Shown here: piece after piece, positions 17,003 through 24,986 of the stretch
Layout: each line of letters opens with the position of its first letter
Numbering within the stretch: position 1 is the stretch's first letter
Assembly: GCA_031272025.1 (NCBI GenBank)
Contig: JAISUP010000020.1
Span: forward strand, 1 to 40,984
DNA from: Bacteroidales bacterium
GTDB taxonomy: Bacteria > Bacteroidota > Bacteroidia > Bacteroidales > WCHB1-69
Reading direction: 5' to 3'
Length of the DNA: 40,984 nt
The notes under the pieces: generated by a model
Database searches by the model: none
What the model was told of the DNA's origin: nothing
Seen by the model: the letters and a program-made list of their open reading frames with translations, nothing else
Made by a program: the position numbers and the translations under genes

Positions 17003-17692
17003 ATGAATACAGCAATAAAAATTTTACTTGCCGAGGACGATGTGAACCTGGGAAAAGTGTTATCTACTTACCTTGAAGCCAAAGGTTATTCCGTCAAACA
17101 TGCCAATAACGGGGAAATGGCTTTCGAACTTTTTTGTACTAACGAGTTCGATATTTGCCTCGTGGACGTGATGATGCCCCTAAAAGATGGCTTCACGCTC
17201 ACCCGGGAAATACGAAAAATGGACAAAAATATCCCGATTATATTTCTCACGGCGAAAAATTTTCAAGAAGATATGATCGAAGGGTTGTCTATCGGGGGAG
17301 ACGACTATATTACCAAGCCGTTTTCAATGGAGGTATTGCTGGCACGATTGCAGGCACTCTTGCGAAGAACAAGACAAGAAATAGAACAACAAACATGTCC
17401 TGTTTATCAGTTAGGCAATACTCTTTTTGATGTCAATAGCCGTAGCCTCACGTTTAATAATAAAGAAACACGACTGACTACTCGTGAAGCCGAAGTGCTC
17501 GTGCTACTCATACAGAAAAAAAATGACGTGCTCGAACGCGAATTTGCCCTTAAACGAATTTGGGGAGACGACAGTTACTATAACGCCAGAAGTATGGATG
17601 TCTATATCACAAAATTACGAAAATATTTCAAAGACGATTCCTCCGTGCAAATTATAAACGTGCATGGTATAGGTTTTAAATTAGTAGTATAA
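17003..17692 (+). CDS. OmpR/PhoB-family response regulator (RprY-like)
   Basis: 229 residues. The receiver domain has the acidic pair (EDD, residues 11-13), phospho-acceptor Asp55 in LVDVMMPLKDGF, Thr83 and Lys105 (YITKPFS). The C-terminal winged helix (about 135-229) ends RSMDVYITKLRKYFKDDSSVQIINVHGIGFKLVV. It should bind DNA as a phosphorylated dimer and answer the kinase encoded just upstream. No direct repeats typical of its operator could be picked out by eye. gcvT starts 36 bp downstream, possibly by read-through. Confidence 0.95.
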   Translation: MNTAIKILLAEDDVNLGKVLSTYLEAKGYSVKHANNGEMAFELFCTNEFDICLVDVMMPLKDGFTLTREIRKMDKNIPIIFLTAKNFQEDMIEGLSIGGDDYITKPFSMEVLLARLQALLRRTRQEIEQQTCPVYQLGNTLFDVNSRSLTFNNKETRLTTREAEVLVLLIQKKNDVLEREFALKRIWGDDSYYNARSMDVYITKLRKYFKDDSSVQIINVHGIGFKLVV

Positions 17693-17728
17693 TAAACATA
17701 TAAACAATAATTTATAAAATATTCGGAT

Positions 17729-18820
17729 ATGAAAGAAACCGTATTTAAAACAAAACATGAACAAATAGGCGGTAAGATGGTTGAATTTGCCGGTTTTTAC
17801 ATGCCGGTACAATACGAAGGCGTTACGGCTGAACATTTACACGTGCGCTCGAAAGTGGGTGTCTTTGATGTGTCTCACATGGGCGAGTTCACGGTCAAAG
17901 GTCCCAAAGCCTTAGATTTATTGCAATATATCACGTCTAATGACGTGTCGGCACTCTACCCTGGAAAAGTACAATATTCCTGTTTCCCTAATGGTAAAGG
18001 AGGCGTAGTAGACGACTTGTTAGTATATTGCCTTGACAAAGAAGATTATTTGCTCGTGGTCAACGCTGCCAATATTGATAAAGATTGGGCTTGGGTACAA
18101 AAACACAACGAAAAATTTAACGCGACCATTGCCAATATATCAGAAGACATATCACAACTTGCCGTGCAAGGACCTCTCGCGCTCGAAGCCATGCAAAAAT
18201 TGACCGACACACCTGTGAGAGACATGGAATACTATACTTGTAAAAAACTCACTTTCGCGGGAATCCCCAATATCATTTTTTCCACCACAGGCTACACGGG
18301 CTCAGGGGGTTGTGAAATTTATTTCAAAAACGCAGATGCCAACAAAATATGGGATGCCGTATTTGAAGCAGGAAAAGAATTTGATATCAAACCTATCGGG
18401 TTAGGGGCACGCGATACCCTACGCTTGGAAATGGGCTTTTGCCTCTACGGACATGAAATTGATGATACCATATCTCCCATAGAAGCAGGATTAGGCTGGA
18501 TTACTAAATTTACTGATACAAAACAATTTATAGATAAAGAACCTATGTTGCAATTGAAAGCCAACGGGGTAAAACGAAAATTGGTAGGCATAGAAATGAT
18601 AGATAGAGGAATCCCGCGTATAGACTATAAAGTGTGTGACATGCAGGGCAACGAGATAGGTATCGTGCGCTCAGGAACTTTTGGTCCATCGGTAAACAAA
18701 TCTATTGGTACCGCTCTTATTCATGCTGATTTTGCCAAAATAGGTACAGAAATCTGCATTGATATACGGGGCAAACTGCTCAAAGCGGTCGTGGTAAAAA
18801 TGCCCTTCTACAAAGGATAA
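17729..18820 (+). CDS. gcvT: Glycine cleavage system T protein (aminomethyltransferase)
   Basis: Transfers the methylene group from aminomethylated H protein to tetrahydrofolate and releases ammonia. The 363 residues are full length. Motifs include AGFYMPVQYEGVTAEHLHVR, GVFDVSHMGEF, YTGSGGCEIYF and LGARDTLRLEMGFCLYGHEI, and a C-terminal barrel with DRGIPR and GIVRSGTFGPSV. The gcvH and gcvP partners are not in the window. No glycine riboswitch fits in the 36 bp upstream. Short gaps tie it to the guanine deaminase, methyltransferase and aroB genes. Confidence 0.97.
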   Translation: MKETVFKTKHEQIGGKMVEFAGFYMPVQYEGVTAEHLHVRSKVGVFDVSHMGEFTVKGPKALDLLQYITSNDVSALYPGKVQYSCFPNGKGGVVDDLLVYCLDKEDYLLVVNAANIDKDWAWVQKHNEKFNATIANISEDISQLAVQGPLALEAMQKLTDTPVRDMEYYTCKKLTFAGIPNIIFSTTGYTGSGGCEIYFKNADANKIWDAVFEAGKEFDIKPIGLGARDTLRLEMGFCLYGHEIDDTISPIEAGLGWITKFTDTKQFIDKEPMLQLKANGVKRKLVGIEMIDRGIPRIDYKVCDMQGNEIGIVRSGTFGPSVNKSIGTALIHADFAKIGTEICIDIRGKLLKAVVVKMPFYKG

Positions 18821-18832
18821 AAAATAAGAGAC

Positions 18833-19306
18833 ATGGGGTATGACCAAAAATTCATGGAAGAGGCAATCGCCTTGTCGGGCGAGTGTTTTCAGTCAGAAAA
18901 AGGAGGTCCTTTTGGTGCTGTAGTCGTGCAAAATGGAAAAATCGTGGGGCGCGGTCGCAACAGAGTTACCGCCGACAACGATCCTACCGCTCATGCCGAG
19001 ATACAGGCAATTAGGGAAGCCTGCCAATATTTGAAGACTTTTCAATTGAAAGGTTGCGAGATATATGCCAGTTGTGAGCCATGCCCCATGTGCCTCGGCG
19101 CGATATATTGGGCACGCCCCGATGTCGTGTATTACGCCGCGAGCAGACAGGATGCCGCCCATGCAGGCTTTGACGACTCCTTCATCTATGAAGAAATAAG
19201 TTTGCCTACCCCTTCACGAAAAATACCTGCCATACAACACGCTTGTCCTGCCGCTCAAATCATATTGGAACAATGGAACACGTGGAAAAAGAAAGTCTCA
19301 TATTAA
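18833..19306 (+). CDS. guaD: Guanine deaminase-like nucleoside deaminase
   Basis: 157 residues of the zinc cytidine-deaminase fold: HAEIQAIREA (zinc His and catalytic Glu) and PCPMCLGAIYWARP (two zinc Cys). Length and the C-terminal half match B. subtilis-type GuaD (156 residues) better than TadA, which would have a different loop and C-terminus. It deaminates guanine to xanthine in purine salvage. It starts 12 bp after gcvT. TadA-type tRNA adenosine deaminase is the alternative. Confidence 0.85.
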   Translation: MGYDQKFMEEAIALSGECFQSEKGGPFGAVVVQNGKIVGRGRNRVTADNDPTAHAEIQAIREACQYLKTFQLKGCEIYASCEPCPMCLGAIYWARPDVVYYAASRQDAAHAGFDDSFIYEEISLPTPSRKIPAIQHACPAAQIILEQWNTWKKKVSY

Positions 19307-19331
19307 GTTTAATATTTAAAAAATCAATACG

Positions 19332-20093
19332 TTGAAAAAATTGATAAAGTTTTTACATCGACATATCCCGCGTCCCGTGCTTATTCGCTTTTCAGGGATA
19401 TTCTCTATGGTCGTGAGACCTTTTTACGCGGGCAACCATGTAGAGTGCCCTGTCTGTAAAAAACATTTTCGTAAATTTTTGCCATACGGCAGTCGCGGAC
19501 TATCCAACCGGTTGTGCCCTAAGTGCCTTTCTTTAGAAAGGCATCGCCTAATATGGTTGTATTTGCAAAATTTTACCCGTTTTTTTGAAGACAACCTGAA
19601 AATGCTACATATCGCACCCGAACAACCCTTCATCAAACGTTTTAAAAAGTGCGCGAATTTAGATTATCAAACGGCAGATTTGTGTTCCCCCATCGCCGAC
19701 CTGCATTTCGACATTATGCACATCCCGCTTGCCGATAATTCTTATGATATAGTCATGAGTAATCACGTGCTCGAACACGTGGAAAATGATATAGTCGCGA
19801 TGAAAGAAATATATCGCGTGCTCAAACCGGGAGGCTGGGCAATATTACAAGTGCCGATTGACCCGGATAGACAAACAACATACGAAGATAAAAATATCGT
19901 AATGCCAAGCGAGCGCGAGAAAGCCTTCGGTCAATACGACCACCTGAGAATACATGGCTTAGACTACCCCACACGATTAGCAGCCGCGGGATTTGATGTG
20001 CAAACTTTTGACCCAAAACAACATTTTCCCGCGAATGATATCCCGCGCTATCGCTTAGACCCTGACGAAATCCTGTTCGTGGCAAAAAAATAA
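19332..20093 (+). CDS. SAM-dependent methyltransferase with N-terminal zinc ribbon
   Basis: 253 residues from a TTG start (MKKLIKFLHRH). TTG is preferred because an in-frame stop lies just upstream at 19317-19319 and no ATG occurs before residue 26. Four Cys (CPVCKKHF and CPKCLSLERHR) form a zinc ribbon. The methyltransferase domain follows with LHIAPEQPF in place of a normal glycine loop, then FDIMHIPLADNSYDIVMSNH, VLEHVENDIVAMKEIYRVLKPGGW and ILQVPI. The substrate is unknown. It lies 25 bp after the deaminase and 19 bp before aroB. Confidence 0.82.
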   Translation: MKKLIKFLHRHIPRPVLIRFSGIFSMVVRPFYAGNHVECPVCKKHFRKFLPYGSRGLSNRLCPKCLSLERHRLIWLYLQNFTRFFEDNLKMLHIAPEQPFIKRFKKCANLDYQTADLCSPIADLHFDIMHIPLADNSYDIVMSNHVLEHVENDIVAMKEIYRVLKPGGWAILQVPIDPDRQTTYEDKNIVMPSEREKAFGQYDHLRIHGLDYPTRLAAAGFDVQTFDPKQHFPANDIPRYRLDPDEILFVAKK

Positions 20094-20112
20094 CCTCTCA
20101 TAGCCCTTGGAT

Positions 20113-21156
20113 ATGATAACTCATAATGATTTATTGGTAAATGACTTAGAACAGTTTTTGACCGAAAATCAGGTTCGCCGAGCAGTCATCATTGCCGACC
20201 GGGAAGTGTGTCAATTGCATGGCAACTTTTTCCGGTCTTTTCCTTGTAATTATTGTACTTATCCATTAAAAGTAAGTGAGACAAAGAAAAATTGGCAAGA
20301 GATTGAAAAAATAATGAAATTCATGTTACGTGAAAAAATAACTACCGACACGTGGCTCGTTAACGTTGGCGGTGGCGTGATTTGCGACATGGGCAGTTTG
20401 TCGGCAACACTCTACAAACGCGGGATGCATGTCTTAAATATCCCTACCACTCTATTATCCATGATTGATGCCGCATGGGGCGGGAAAACCGGCGTGAACA
20501 TGAGTAAAGTAAAAAATGCAATAGGAACATATAATAATGATTATCATGTTTTTATAGATATTTCTTTTCTTAAAACTCTACCCGCGAAAGAACTCTGGAG
20601 TGCCGTGGGCGAAATGTTTAAATATGCTTTAATTGCCGATAAAAATTTATGGAAAAAATTGGGAACCCTGCCAACATCAGAAAAGATGATAAACATGGAA
20701 ATGATCCCATACGATTGGATACAAACTTGTATAGAAATCAAACAACATTTTGTTTTACAGGATTTTCGTGACACGGGAATTCGCCGGGTACTCAATGCAG
20801 GGCATACTTTAGGACATGCTATCGAAAGTTTGTGTGCCAACAAAAACATACTTACTCATGGGCATGCAGTTGCCCTTGGATTGATAGCAGAAGCCTATAT
20901 CTCGGCAAAACAACGCTTCTTGCCCATGAATACCGCCAAAGAAATCAAAAGCAAGATATTACCCCTATTCCCTGCGCCAAGGTTATCTTCGCGAGATAAA
21001 ACCATCATGTATCACCTGATAGAAAATGATAAAAAAAATAATCATGGAAAAATTTGTCTCCCCCTGATACAAGAAATAGGAAAATGCTCGCCTTTGCAAT
21101 ATACCCTTCGCGAAGAAATTTTAGAAGCATTTTCTTTTCTTGAAGAAAGTGGATAA
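20113..21156 (+). CDS. aroB: 3-dehydroquinate synthase
   Basis: Second step of the shikimate pathway: DAHP to 3-dehydroquinate, using NAD and a divalent metal. I chose ATG 20113 (MITHNDLL) over an in-frame TTG at 20107; this gives 347 residues, the usual length. Motifs are VNVGGGVICDMGSLSA, KRGMHVLNIPTTLLSMIDAA, GGKTGVN, WSAVGEMFKYALI, RRVLNAGHTLGHAIE (metal His) and HGHAVALGLIAEA (second metal His). It is the last gene of the apparent operon; a new promoter follows at 21172-21179. Confidence 0.96.
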   Translation: MITHNDLLVNDLEQFLTENQVRRAVIIADREVCQLHGNFFRSFPCNYCTYPLKVSETKKNWQEIEKIMKFMLREKITTDTWLVNVGGGVICDMGSLSATLYKRGMHVLNIPTTLLSMIDAAWGGKTGVNMSKVKNAIGTYNNDYHVFIDISFLKTLPAKELWSAVGEMFKYALIADKNLWKKLGTLPTSEKMINMEMIPYDWIQTCIEIKQHFVLQDFRDTGIRRVLNAGHTLGHAIESLCANKNILTHGHAVALGLIAEAYISAKQRFLPMNTAKEIKSKILPLFPAPRLSSRDKTIMYHLIENDKKNNHGKICLPLIQEIGKCSPLQYTLREEILEAFSFLEESG

Positions 21157-21171
21157 TTGAAAAATTTCACG

Positions 21172-21179
21172 TACCTTTG
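21172..21179 (+). promoter_or_regulatory. -7 promoter box before the zinc-ribbon gene
   Basis: TACCTTTG followed by CA, 78 bp upstream of the ATG at 21258. It sits 15 bp past the aroB stop, so transcription restarts here. Confidence 0.6.
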
Positions 21180-21257
21180 CATTTTCTGTTTTTTTAGCGT
21201 AAAAAAGCAAAAATGTAAATATATTATATTGATTATCATGCATTTAAAGTAAATATT

Positions 21258-22118
21258 ATGGCAAAGACAAAAGAAGAGGAAGGTAAAAAAAATCTTAACG
21301 TGAAACAAGAAAACGTTTCTGTCGCGCAAGTTTCTGTCGCTACGGCATTAGATAAAGAAGATCTGGCAGAGGAGATTTCTATCGCGCAAAAACTGCTTTC
21401 GCTCTATAACCTGCAAGAGAAATGGTCGAAAATAGACAAAATTCGAGTTCTGCGCGGGGAATTACCGGAAGAGGTACAAGACTTAGAAGACGAGATAGAA
21501 GGCTTAAAAACACGTGTCGCGAATTATAAAGAAGACATTCAAAACCTGAAAAACAGTGTCTCCGATGAAGAAAACAAAGTAAAAGAAGCCTTAGCGTTAA
21601 TTGCCCGTTACGAAGAACAACAAAATAACGTGCGAAACAATCGTGAATACGAATCGCTATCGAAAGAAATAGAATACCAGAAATTGGAAATACAAGTATC
21701 GGATAAGCATAAACACAAATTTCTCGCCGACATCACTAAAAAAGAAGAGGAAATCACGGTCTTCGCGGAGAAAAAAACAGAATTAGAAAATATCTTGCAA
21801 CAAAAGAAAGTCGAATTAGACGGCATTATCGCTGATACGGAAAAAGAAGAAAAAGCATTGCTGTCGGAAATTGATACACTCAAAACTAAGGTAGACAAAC
21901 ATTTGCTCACTGCCTTCGAACGTATTCGTAAAAATGCCCGTAACGGATTGGCTATCGTACAAATAGAACGAGATGCCTGTGGGGGCTGTTTTAGCATGAT
22001 TCCTCCACAACGACATTTAGACATTCGCCTGCACAAAAAAATTATCGTCTGTGAGGCTTGTGGTCGCATTTTCATTGACCATCAATTGGTAGAAAGTCAA
22101 AATCCTGAAGAAAACTAA
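21258..22118 (+). CDS. C4 zinc-ribbon coiled-coil protein (DUF164/CT398-like)
   Basis: 286 residues. Residues about 50-230 form a long helical coiled coil rich in Glu, Lys and Leu (DEIEGLKTRVANYKEDIQNL and similar). The C-terminus is a C4 zinc ribbon: CGGCFSMIPPQRHLDI and later CEACGRIFI. This is the layout of the widespread zf-RING_7/CT398 family, of unclear role. A Lys/Glu-rich N-terminal 35 residues precedes the core. era lies 54 bp downstream. Confidence 0.88.
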   Translation: MAKTKEEEGKKNLNVKQENVSVAQVSVATALDKEDLAEEISIAQKLLSLYNLQEKWSKIDKIRVLRGELPEEVQDLEDEIEGLKTRVANYKEDIQNLKNSVSDEENKVKEALALIARYEEQQNNVRNNREYESLSKEIEYQKLEIQVSDKHKHKFLADITKKEEEITVFAEKKTELENILQQKKVELDGIIADTEKEEKALLSEIDTLKTKVDKHLLTAFERIRKNARNGLAIVQIERDACGGCFSMIPPQRHLDIRLHKKIIVCEACGRIFIDHQLVESQNPEEN

Positions 22119-22172
22119 CCCGTGTTTTCCCCGCGACAATCAGGAAAAACATGCTCATAAAAAATCTCGATC

Positions 22173-23072
22173 ATGGACATCATCTCATCACATCAATCGG
22201 GGTTCGTGAATATGATAGGAAATCCTAACGCGGGCAAAAGCACGCTCATGAACCGTTTGGTAGGCGAAGCAGTCTCTGTCATTACGGCAAAAGCGCAAAC
22301 AACCCGTCATCGTATCAAAGGAATTGTCAATGGCGAGCATTATCAAATTGTCTATTCCGATTTGCCCGGGATACTTACTCCTGTCTATAAAATGCAGGAA
22401 ATGATGATGCACCTCGTGAACGAATCCTTGCTCGATGCCGACTTGCTCTTGTATGTAGCCGAATATAACGACACCCGTTTTGACGAACATATCATTGCCA
22501 AAATAAATCAACTAACGATTCCTGTTATTTTAGTTGTCAATAAGATAGATTTGGCAGACCGCGATAAAGTAGAAGACTTCACGTGCTATTGGCAAGCCCT
22601 GCTTCCTCGTGCCGAAGGAGTTGCCGTATCCGCGAAAAAAGGTATCGGGATAGAAATCCTTCAACAAAAAATCATAGAAAAATTACCCATTTCTCCACCT
22701 TATTTTCCCAAAGAAGACGAGGCATTTAGCGACCGCTCTACCCGTTTCTTTACCGCCGAACTGATTCGTGAACAAATTTTATTGCTCTATCAAAAAGAAA
22801 TTCCATATAGCGTTGAAGTTGAAATTACTGATTTTAAAGAAGATAAGAATATAGTTAGAATTAGCGCGACCCTTCACGTGGAACGCGAATCTCAAAAAGC
22901 CATCTTATTGGGACATAAAGGTATCGCTATAAAACAATTAGGCATACAATCCCGACAATCAATAGAGCAATTTCTGGGGAATAAAGTCTATCTCGAACTT
23001 TCGGTAAAAGTATGTAAAAACTGGCGTGACAGCGATTTAATGATGAAACGATTTGGATATGATGAAAGATAA
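22173..23072 (+). CDS. era: GTPase Era
   Basis: Essential GTPase that binds the 3' end of 16S rRNA and assists 30S assembly. 299 residues: G1 GNPNAGKST (about 17-25), G2 in TTRHRIKG, G3 SDLPGIL, G4 VNKIDL and a G5-like SAKKG, followed by a type II KH domain with ILLGHKGIAIKQLGIQSRQS in the last 70 residues. The G3 motif reads DLPG instead of DTPG; Asp, Pro and Gly are kept. A Xer recombinase gene starts 32 bp downstream. Confidence 0.96.
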   Translation: MDIISSHQSGFVNMIGNPNAGKSTLMNRLVGEAVSVITAKAQTTRHRIKGIVNGEHYQIVYSDLPGILTPVYKMQEMMMHLVNESLLDADLLLYVAEYNDTRFDEHIIAKINQLTIPVILVVNKIDLADRDKVEDFTCYWQALLPRAEGVAVSAKKGIGIEILQQKIIEKLPISPPYFPKEDEAFSDRSTRFFTAELIREQILLLYQKEIPYSVEVEITDFKEDKNIVRISATLHVERESQKAILLGHKGIAIKQLGIQSRQSIEQFLGNKVYLELSVKVCKNWRDSDLMMKRFGYDER

Positions 23073-23104
23073 AATTGTGATTATTATATAAATATAAAAA
23101 TATC

Positions 23105-24004
23105 ATGGAAACTTGTGCATATATATCACAATTTACGGATTATTTAAAAATAGAAAAACGTTGTTCTCCCCATACGATAACGGCTTATGCACATGACTTA
23201 TCCGAATTTTTTGACGACGGATTGGCACAGGGATACACGATCGTAGAGGCGATAGATAGTCAATTTATTCGTTCGTGGATTATTACTTTATTAGAAGATA
23301 AGAAACTCACCTCTCGTTCCGTGAACCGGAAATTGAGTGCGTTAAAGTCGTTTTATAAGTACCATATTCGCGTGGGCAACCTTAGTCAAAATCCTATGCT
23401 CAAAGTTATTTCACCAAAGATGAGCAAACGACTACCTGAATATATCGTGCAATCAGACATAGAGCATTTGTTCGCGGATACGATGTTTACCACCGATTTT
23501 GAAGGCAGTCGCGACAGGGCTATACTCGAACTTTTTTACGCCACGGGGATGCGACTGTCGGAACTACTGAATATCAAATTGAATGATATTGATTTTAATG
23601 AAATGACTATCAAATTATTAGGAAAAAGGAATAAGGAACGTATCGTACCCTTCACGCCGGTTGTGAAGGCAGTTCTTCAAACTTATTTACATTTTTTTTC
23701 GGGGCAAATGCCCGCGGAATCAAAAAATAGTTGTATTTTTGTAACGAAAAAAGGAAAAAAAATGTATCCGAAATCCATTTATAATATCGTGAAGAAATAT
23801 TTAGACAGGGCGACCCGCGCAGGGAAACATAGCCCGCACGTGCTACGGCATACTTTTGCTACTCATCTTTTAGATAACGGGGCAGATATTAACGCCATTA
23901 AAGAAATACTCGGGCATGGCAGTCTGTCCGCGACTCAAATTTATACCCATAATTCTATTGAAAAATTAAAATCCATTTATAAACAAGCTCATCCCAGAGC
24001 ATAA
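23105..24004 (+). CDS. xerC: Tyrosine recombinase XerC/XerD
   Basis: Chromosome-dimer resolution recombinase acting at dif. 299 residues, with an N-terminal SAM-like DNA-binding domain (about 5-95). The catalytic residues are all present: Arg150 (TGMRLSELL), Lys174 (GKRNKER), His245 and Arg248 (HVLRHTFATHLL), His271 (LGHGSLSATQIYTH) and Tyr280 as nucleophile. The length and the LGHxSLSxTQIYTH motif mark a housekeeping Xer protein rather than a mobile-element integrase. hpf follows 15 bp downstream, an arrangement common in Bacteroidota. XerC versus XerD cannot be decided here. Confidence 0.94.
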   Translation: METCAYISQFTDYLKIEKRCSPHTITAYAHDLSEFFDDGLAQGYTIVEAIDSQFIRSWIITLLEDKKLTSRSVNRKLSALKSFYKYHIRVGNLSQNPMLKVISPKMSKRLPEYIVQSDIEHLFADTMFTTDFEGSRDRAILELFYATGMRLSELLNIKLNDIDFNEMTIKLLGKRNKERIVPFTPVVKAVLQTYLHFFSGQMPAESKNSCIFVTKKGKKMYPKSIYNIVKKYLDRATRAGKHSPHVLRHTFATHLLDNGADINAIKEILGHGSLSATQIYTHNSIEKLKSIYKQAHPRA

Positions 24005-24019
24005 AATTAGGAGGTTCGT

Positions 24020-24316
24020 ATGAAAATAAACATTTCTTCGGTACATTTTAAAGCCGACCAAAAACTGGAAATTTTCATTACCGAGAAGGTAGAAAAACTA
24101 AACAAAGTGCACGACAACATCATTGCTGCCGATGTCATTTTGAAATTAGAAAACAGCGAGAAACCGGAAAATAAGACCGCCGAAATTCGGGTTTCGATAA
24201 GAGGCAACGATGCGCTGGCTTCCAAAACGGCAAAGACCTTTGAAGAGGCTACCGACGAGTGCGTGGAAGCTTTGCGTCGTCAATTGCAAAAAGTGAAAGA
24301 AAAAGCAAGAGGATGA
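24020..24316 (+). CDS. hpf: Ribosome hibernation promoting factor (short HPF/RaiA)
   Basis: 98-residue beta-alpha-beta-beta-beta-alpha protein that binds the 30S decoding region and silences ribosomes in stationary phase. It has the family pattern KINISSVHFKADQKLEIFIT, a middle ADVILKLEN strand and a C-terminal helix ATDECVEALRRQLQKVKEKARG. It is the short form without the dimerisation domain. A perfect AGGAGG (24009-24014) lies 5 bp before the ATG, unusual in this window. Confidence 0.92.
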   Translation: MKINISSVHFKADQKLEIFITEKVEKLNKVHDNIIAADVILKLENSEKPENKTAEIRVSIRGNDALASKTAKTFEEATDECVEALRRQLQKVKEKARG

Positions 24317-24320
24317 GAAA

Positions 24321-24986
24321 ATGCCGGTAGTTTTCCAACAAGAAGTCGTACAAGGGATTCGGTTATGCGTTTGGCAAATCGTAGAAAGTGAACCCGAACT
24401 TTGGGAAAACCTTCAATTGTTAGACGCAGATGCCGTGTCTATCAGGCAAATGCCGCTTCTTAAAAGACGTGTGGAAAAACTCGCGTGCAGGCAGGCATTA
24501 GCAAAATTGCTCGGCTCGAATCGCGTGTCTGTAACTTACGGGGAGGTAGGAGAACCTCGCTCATCGGGATATTTTCTGTCTTTCTCGCATGGCAATCATT
24601 ACGTGGCGGTAGTACTTTCGCCCTCAAGACCCGTGGGAATTGACATTGAACTTATATCTTCGCGAATCCTATCTTTGTCTTCACGCTTTCTCTCTCCCGA
24701 AGAAGCACTGCATGTAGCACATACCCCCGAAATGCTAACCTGCTGTTGGTGCGCGAAAGAAGCCATTTACAAAATGTTTTCTCTTTTACCGGTAACTTTC
24801 CCTTCGGGAATTACCGTAGATATTCACGAAAATAAAGGCATCGTCAAATACAAAAACAATCACGAAACCATACAAATTCAAGATATTTACCTACAAAAAT
24901 ATATTATCAACTCCATGATGATAGTCGTTGGATATGGTTGGAATCTATGGAATGACCGCAAAATACAAATCCTCAAAGTAGATTGA
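24321..24986 (+). CDS. 4'-phosphopantetheinyl transferase family protein
   Basis: Transfers phosphopantetheine from CoA to a carrier protein. 221 residues with the Sfp/AcpT signatures: FSHGNHYVAVVLS, VGIDIEL (metal-binding Asp/Glu) and WCAKEAIYKMF (magnesium Glu and Lys). The N-terminal half is less conserved, as is usual for the family. It begins 4 bp after hpf and overlaps the convergent sdaA by 14 bp. Holo-ACP synthase activity for fatty-acid ACP or another carrier is an inference. Confidence 0.9.
   Translation: MPVVFQQEVVQGIRLCVWQIVESEPELWENLQLLDADAVSIRQMPLLKRRVEKLACRQALAKLLGSNRVSVTYGEVGEPRSSGYFLSFSHGNHYVAVVLSPSRPVGIDIELISSRILSLSSRFLSPEEALHVAHTPEMLTCCWCAKEAIYKMFSLLPVTFPSGITVDIHENKGIVKYKNNHETIQIQDIYLQKYIINSMMIVVGYGWNLWNDRKIQILKVD

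Noticed and set aside
17693-17728. Glycine riboswitch before gcvT
   Set aside because: Only 36 bp separate the genes, with no conserved fold; far too short.
23105-24004. Tyrosine recombinase as mark of an integrated mobile element
   Set aside because: Length, motifs and hpf/era neighbours fit the housekeeping Xer protein; no attachment-site repeats or cargo genes were found.
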